A DNA stretch of 64,000 bases from an uncultured Mycoplasmatota bacterium (GTDB lineage Bacteria > Bacillota_I > Bacilli_A > RF39 > UBA660): contig CAMYVW010000001.1 in the NCBI GenBank assembly GCA_947302655.1, positions 248,001 through 312,000 on the forward strand, given 5' to 3'. The translations under genes and the position numbers were made by a program. Within the stretch, counting starts at the first letter, position 1. The number at the start of each line of letters is the position of its first letter. Below, one piece after another: positions 60,913 through 64,000 of the stretch. The notes below the pieces were generated by a model that saw nothing but the letters and a program-made list of their open reading frames with translations, was not told where the DNA came from and did no database searches.

Positions 60913-61229
60913 ATAACTTCATTTTCCGCAACTGCTAATCAGGGAACTCTAAGGCAAAATAGTTGTTATTAAGTTGGATCTGTTTGTACATGTTCATTTC
61001 ATATAAGCAACGTAAACTCAACAAATTTTGCTGCATGATCTGAAAAACAAACTTTAAAATAACTGATCAATATAAACCTGCATATTCAGTATATTTTCCT
61101 TATAGTTATGTTGGAAACGGAGTTTCAAATAGCCACTATGAGTACCTTACAATAAATGGTAAAGTTATACTTCAAAACTCTAACGGTGATATTACAGATA
61201 TATTAATGAATGTAACGTGGTTCATTTAA
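60913..61229 (+). pseudogene. Decayed remnant of a phage-tail/surface-type gene
   Basis: One coherent translation needs two stop codons to be read through (TAA near 60963, TGA near 61036) and one frameshift near 61060. It then reads ITSFSATANQGTLRQNSCY, stop, VGSVCTCSFHISNVNSTNF, stop, SEKQTLK, shift, ITDQYKPAYSVYFPYSYVG and finally HYEYLTINGKVILQNSNG and MNVTWFI. Such wording is typical of the C-terminal domain of phage baseplate or tail proteins. No start or ribosome site is visible. It fills the otherwise gene-free stretch between the bacteriocin terminator and the rpsU promoter. Confidence 0.65.
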
Positions 61230-61274
61230 AAATACAGTAGAGTTATTTTTCCCCTTTAATCCTTTAAAAACTAC

Positions 61275-61303
61275 TTGTATAATCATAACTTATTTGCTAT
61301 AAT
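61275..61303 (+). promoter_or_regulatory. Promoter of rpsU
   Basis: TTGTAT (61275-61280), 17 bases, TATAAT (61298-61303), 32 bases before the ATG. Confidence 0.7.
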
Positions 61304-61335
61304 AACCAGTAGTTGAAGTCGAAGGGAGGGAAATC

Positions 61336-61530
61336 ATGACTAAGGTCGTTGTTCAAAATGGTAACATTGATGGAGCTTTAAAGAAATTTAAGGCAAAAGT
61401 TGCAAGAAGCGGTGTCCCTTCAGAACTTAAAAAAAGAAAACATTATGAAAAACCAGGGGTTAAAAGAAGAGAAGCTAAAAAAGAAATGATTAGAAACTCT
61501 CGTAAAGCTAGCCGTAATAAAGGATTTTAA
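61336..61530 (+). CDS. rpsU: 30S ribosomal protein S21
   Basis: 64 residues, very basic: VVVQNGNIDGALKKFKAKVA, SELKKRKHYEKPGVKR and the Arg-rich end RNSRKASRNKGF. GGGAGGG precedes the ATG. It forms its own unit with promoter and terminator, followed by yqfC-yqfD, as in many Bacilli where rpsU, yqfC, yqfD and ybeY are neighbours. Confidence 0.96.
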   Translation: MTKVVVQNGNIDGALKKFKAKVARSGVPSELKKRKHYEKPGVKRREAKKEMIRNSRKASRNKGF

Positions 61531-61531
61531 T

Positions 61532-61557
61532 AAACACTTTTAAAAAGTGTTTTTTTA
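61532..61557 (+). terminator. Terminator of rpsU
   Basis: AAACACTTTT, AAAAGTGTTT plus T run. Confidence 0.9.
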
Positions 61558-61598
61558 TTTTCTTAAATATTCCTGCATATAATTTATAAGGTGAAATT

Positions 61599-61844
61599 AT
61601 GAAAGCAATTGATAGATTAAAATATGGGTTTCGCAGTAAAGAATATTTTATATCTATATATCCTGATCATATCTATGTAATAAATTATAAAGATATCATT
61701 GATTTTACAGCTAATAATATCATACTTGAATTTAATGATTTTAAACTTAAAATTAAGGGATTAGATTTTAAAATAATTAGAAAAAACAATTGTGAAATTG
61801 ATATTTTAGGTTTTTTTAATTCAATGGAGATAATTAATGGGTAA
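61599..61844 (+). CDS. yqfC: Sporulation protein YqfC
   Basis: 81 residues. The YqfC pattern is visible: ISIYPDHIYVINYKDIIDFTANNIILEF, then KLKIKGLDFKIIRKN and CEIDILGFF. YqfC is a small mother-cell protein always found before YqfD. The gene overlaps yqfD by 8 bases. AAGGTGAAA precedes the ATG. Individual sequence is weak; the position makes the call firm. Confidence 0.82.
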   Translation: MKAIDRLKYGFRSKEYFISIYPDHIYVINYKDIIDFTANNIILEFNDFKLKIKGLDFKIIRKNNCEIDILGFFNSMEIING

Positions 61845-62952
61845 TATATTAATAAAATGTCATAAAAAAAATGAGTCATATATTTTAAAGAAAATTATTA
61901 AAAATGATATTAATATTATCAATTCTAAGTATACTAAAGAATATATCTATTATTTGATTTCAGAAAATGATTATGAAAAATTGCTAAAAATTGATTATAA
62001 AAAAATAATTGATATTGAAAAACATATTGGGATTAAAGAAATAAAAAATGCTTTTGTAAGAAATATGGAAAAAATACTAATATCGTTAGGGATTGTTATT
62101 TTAGTTTTTTTATCTAAACTATATATTTTTAAAGTAAATGTTTACGTTAATGATTTAAATTTAAAAAAAATCATCACTTACACATTAATGGATGAAGGTA
62201 TTAAGGATAATTCTTTAGTTAAATCGTTTAATGATATTAATAAAATAAAAAATAGAATTTTAAAAAAATATAATGATGAAATAGAATGGCTTGAAATATC
62301 TAAAAATGGATATGAATATGATGTAAGAATAATAAAAAGAGAGAAAAGCGTAAAGAAAAATGAAAGTGAAAAATGTAATTATGTAGCTTCAAAATCTGGA
62401 ACTATTAAAACTATTATGGCAAGAAAAGGAGTTTTGCTTGTTCAGGAGAATAACTTTGTTAATAAGGGAGATATTTTAATAAGTGGTGATATTGTTTACA
62501 ATGAAGAATTGAAAACAACGGTATGTGCACAAGGATTAATAACAGGTGAAGTTTGGTATAAAGTAAATGTCTCATACCCACTAAAAAAAATTAAATATTA
62601 TAAAAAAAAGACAAGCTTTTATAACATGAATTTTAATTTTCTAAATAGAAAGTACAAATTATTTAAGGATAGGTATGATAATAGTAGAAAAATAATATCA
62701 ATTGGTAGTAATAATATAGGCTTAGTTATAACTAATTCATTTAAAAAATATAAAAAAGTTATTAATTATAGTGAAGAAGAAGCATTAAAAAAATCTATTG
62801 ATTTAGCTAAGAAGAAAGTATTATTAAAAGCAAATAAAAATTCTCATATTTTAAGTGAAAATATTTTGAAGAAAGATATAAAAAATGGTAAAATAAATGT
62901 GGAAGTTCTAATTACAGTAGAAGAAGAACTTGGGGTTGTAGAAAACTACTAG
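61837..62952 (+). CDS. yqfD: Sporulation stage IV protein YqfD
   Basis: 371 residues. A cytoplasmic N-terminal part (about 1-80), one membrane segment (about 84-104, ILISLGIVILVFLSKLYIF), a POTRA-like segment with ITYTLMDEGIKDNSLV, the conserved block CNYVASKSGTIKTIMARKG followed by VLLVQENNFVNKGDILISG, and a C-terminal ..EEALKKSIDLAKKKVL region. YqfD is required for spore formation in Bacillus. Ribosome site GGAGATAA. Immediately followed by a VanZ-like gene rather than by phoH. Confidence 0.88.
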   Translation: MGNILIKCHKKNESYILKKIIKNDINIINSKYTKEYIYYLISENDYEKLLKIDYKKIIDIEKHIGIKEIKNAFVRNMEKILISLGIVILVFLSKLYIFKVNVYVNDLNLKKIITYTLMDEGIKDNSLVKSFNDINKIKNRILKKYNDEIEWLEISKNGYEYDVRIIKREKSVKKNESEKCNYVASKSGTIKTIMARKGVLLVQENNFVNKGDILISGDIVYNEELKTTVCAQGLITGEVWYKVNVSYPLKKIKYYKKKTSFYNMNFNFLNRKYKLFKDRYDNSRKIISIGSNNIGLVITNSFKKYKKVINYSEEEALKKSIDLAKKKVLLKANKNSHILSENILKKDIKNGKINVEVLITVEEELGVVENY

Positions 62953-62967
62953 AAAAAGGTGATATGA

Positions 62968-63579
62968 ATGGTTCTAGATTTATTTGCCAAAACACTTAAT
63001 AGTGTATGGCCAATGATAGCAATTTTCTTATGTGTTTTAATAACAAGCAGAATTGCTTATTTAATTCTTCATCATAAGAAAGTAACAGTATATAAAGAAA
63101 TATTTGCACTTATATTTATCATATATATGCTTTTATTATTTGAACTATTAACTGCAACTGATACAAATACTTTTCATGGTATTAACTTAAAACCATTTGC
63201 AGAAATATCAAGATATAAATTTGGATCTAGATTATTTAATATTAATGTTTTTGGAAACATATTAATATTTATTCCATTCGGAACATTTATTGCATCTTAT
63301 ATTAATTCAAAGAAAGCATTCCCGGTTTTTGCTGTTGCACTTTTAACTAGTACTGTTGTTGAACTGGTACAACTTAAAATAGGTAGAAGCTTTGATATTG
63401 ATGATATTTTATTAAATGTTATTGGTTCCATATTAGGATACTTACTTTATAAATTATTAAAATCTATCAAAAGAAGATTACCAAGATTTTTCAGAAGTGA
63501 TCTTTTCATGAATTTATTTAGTATAATAGCATTTATTATCATCATTTACTGGCTTTCTCTTAGAATAGGAATAATATAA
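62968..63579 (+). CDS. VanZ-like membrane protein
   Basis: 203 residues with five predicted membrane segments. VanZ signatures are FHGINLKPFAEI, NVFGNILIFIPFGTFIA, STVVELVQLKIGRSFDIDDILLN and IGSILGYLLYK. VanZ-family proteins modulate glycopeptide or antimicrobial-peptide sensitivity in some bacteria, but most have no proven role. AAAGGTGA precedes ATG 62968. Lies between yqfD and ybeY, in the place usually taken by phoH. Confidence 0.9.
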   Translation: MVLDLFAKTLNSVWPMIAIFLCVLITSRIAYLILHHKKVTVYKEIFALIFIIYMLLLFELLTATDTNTFHGINLKPFAEISRYKFGSRLFNINVFGNILIFIPFGTFIASYINSKKAFPVFAVALLTSTVVELVQLKIGRSFDIDDILLNVIGSILGYLLYKLLKSIKRRLPRFFRSDLFMNLFSIIAFIIIIYWLSLRIGII

Positions 63580-63580
63580 T

Positions 63581-64000
63581 ATGAATAAAATTACAATTGA
63601 TAATGAATATGGATATAAAAAATATCGATACTTAAAAAAAGTTTTAAACGCTGCATTAAAACATGAGAAAATTGATAATGCTGTATTTTCCATAATATTT
63701 GTTGATAACGAGACTATTAAGGATATAAATAGGGATTATCGAAATATTGATAAAGTCACAGATGTTATATCATTTGCGTTTGAAGATAATGGTAAACTGG
63801 TGTATAATAATGTTCGATTGCTTGGAGAAATATACATATGTATTCCAAGGATGATAGAACAAGCAAAAGAATATGGTCATAGTGAAAAAAGAGAATTATC
63901 TTTTCTAGCAGTTCATGGACTTTTACATTTGCTAGGTTATGACCATATGAAAAAAGAAGATGAAAAAGTAATGTTTGCTTTACAGGAGTTGATTTTAGAT
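63581..64000 (+). CDS. ybeY: Endoribonuclease YbeY (3' end beyond the window)
   Basis: 140 codons are visible. ATG 63581 is one base after the VanZ stop, with AGGA upstream. Family motifs are IFVDNETIKDINRDYRNIDKVTD (split by spaces in the usual alignment), VISFAF, LGEIYIC and the metal site AVHGLLHLLGYDH. YbeY is a single-strand-specific endonuclease in 16S rRNA maturation and ribosome quality control. Family length is about 150-165, so only the last residues are missing. Confidence 0.95.
   Translation, partial: MNKITIDNEYGYKKYRYLKKVLNAALKHEKIDNAVFSIIFVDNETIKDINRDYRNIDKVTDVISFAFEDNGKLVYNNVRLLGEIYICIPRMIEQAKEYGHSEKRELSFLAVHGLLHLLGYDHMKKEDEKVMFALQELILD

Overview
The window comes from a low-GC, Gram-positive-type bacterium of the class Bacilli in the broad sense. 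It looks like an uncultured gut-type lineage near RF39, RFN20 or Erysipelotrichales rather than a cultured Bacillus; this placement is inference from gene content and synteny. Supporting signs: both PolC and DnaE replicases, a T-box in front of ileS, TTGACA/TATAAT promoters with AGGAGG-type ribosome sites, and Bacillus-like neighbourhoods (tmcAL/DUF177/rpmF/mraZ/rsmH/ftsL/pbp, polA/mutM, nfo/DUF2624, ylbD/ylbE, gerE/gerM, yqfC/yqfD/ybeY). TGA is used as a stop, so the code is the standard bacterial one. GerE, GerM, SpoIIIAH, YqfC, YqfD and YlbD-like genes point to an endospore former, or a lineage that recently lost sporulation.

Layout. 0-2.3 kb: 3' part of dnaE. 2.4-15.3 kb: eight tandem prepilin-like genes with an almost invariant N-terminal pilin helix. 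Four carry an InlB-type repeat split by another domain. Four are about 675 residues long, each behind its own near-identical terminator/inverted-repeat/promoter cassette. 15.4-28.1 kb: polC, polA, mutM, a LOG-family enzyme and tmcAL, with genes of unknown role between them. 28.2-33.6 kb: DUF177-rpmF, then a short dcw cluster (MraZ boxes, mraZ, rsmH, ftsL, PASTA PBP), then deoD. 33.6-39.8 kb: phosphohexomutase, T-box and ileS, NfeD and SPFH. 39.9-45.8 kb: an acidic membrane protein, parE-parC, ylbD-ylbE. 45.9-50.7 kb: two short prepilins, nfo, DUF2624, a second PBP, rpmG, efp. 50.75-51.1 kb: a candidate type I toxin-antitoxin locus. 51.2-55.4 kb: two unknown genes, tRNA-Arg, and a minus-strand sporulation group. 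55.5-58.0 kb: a DHHW/SGNH-like protein and an MBOAT acyltransferase. 58.1-60.9 kb: a bacteriocin operon with a C39 ABC exporter, a small membrane protein and two double-glycine peptides. 60.9-61.2 kb: a gene remnant. 61.3-64 kb: rpsU, yqfC, yqfD, a VanZ-like gene and the 5' part of ybeY.

The strongest candidates for undescribed systems are the convergent toxin/antisense-RNA locus at 50.78-51.10 kb, the two-peptide bacteriocin operon at 58.1-60.9 kb, and the modular pilin array. Two enzymes carry active-site changes that bear on antibiotic response: an IleRS with swapped HIGH residues, and a ParC with Gly at the quinolone-site acidic position.
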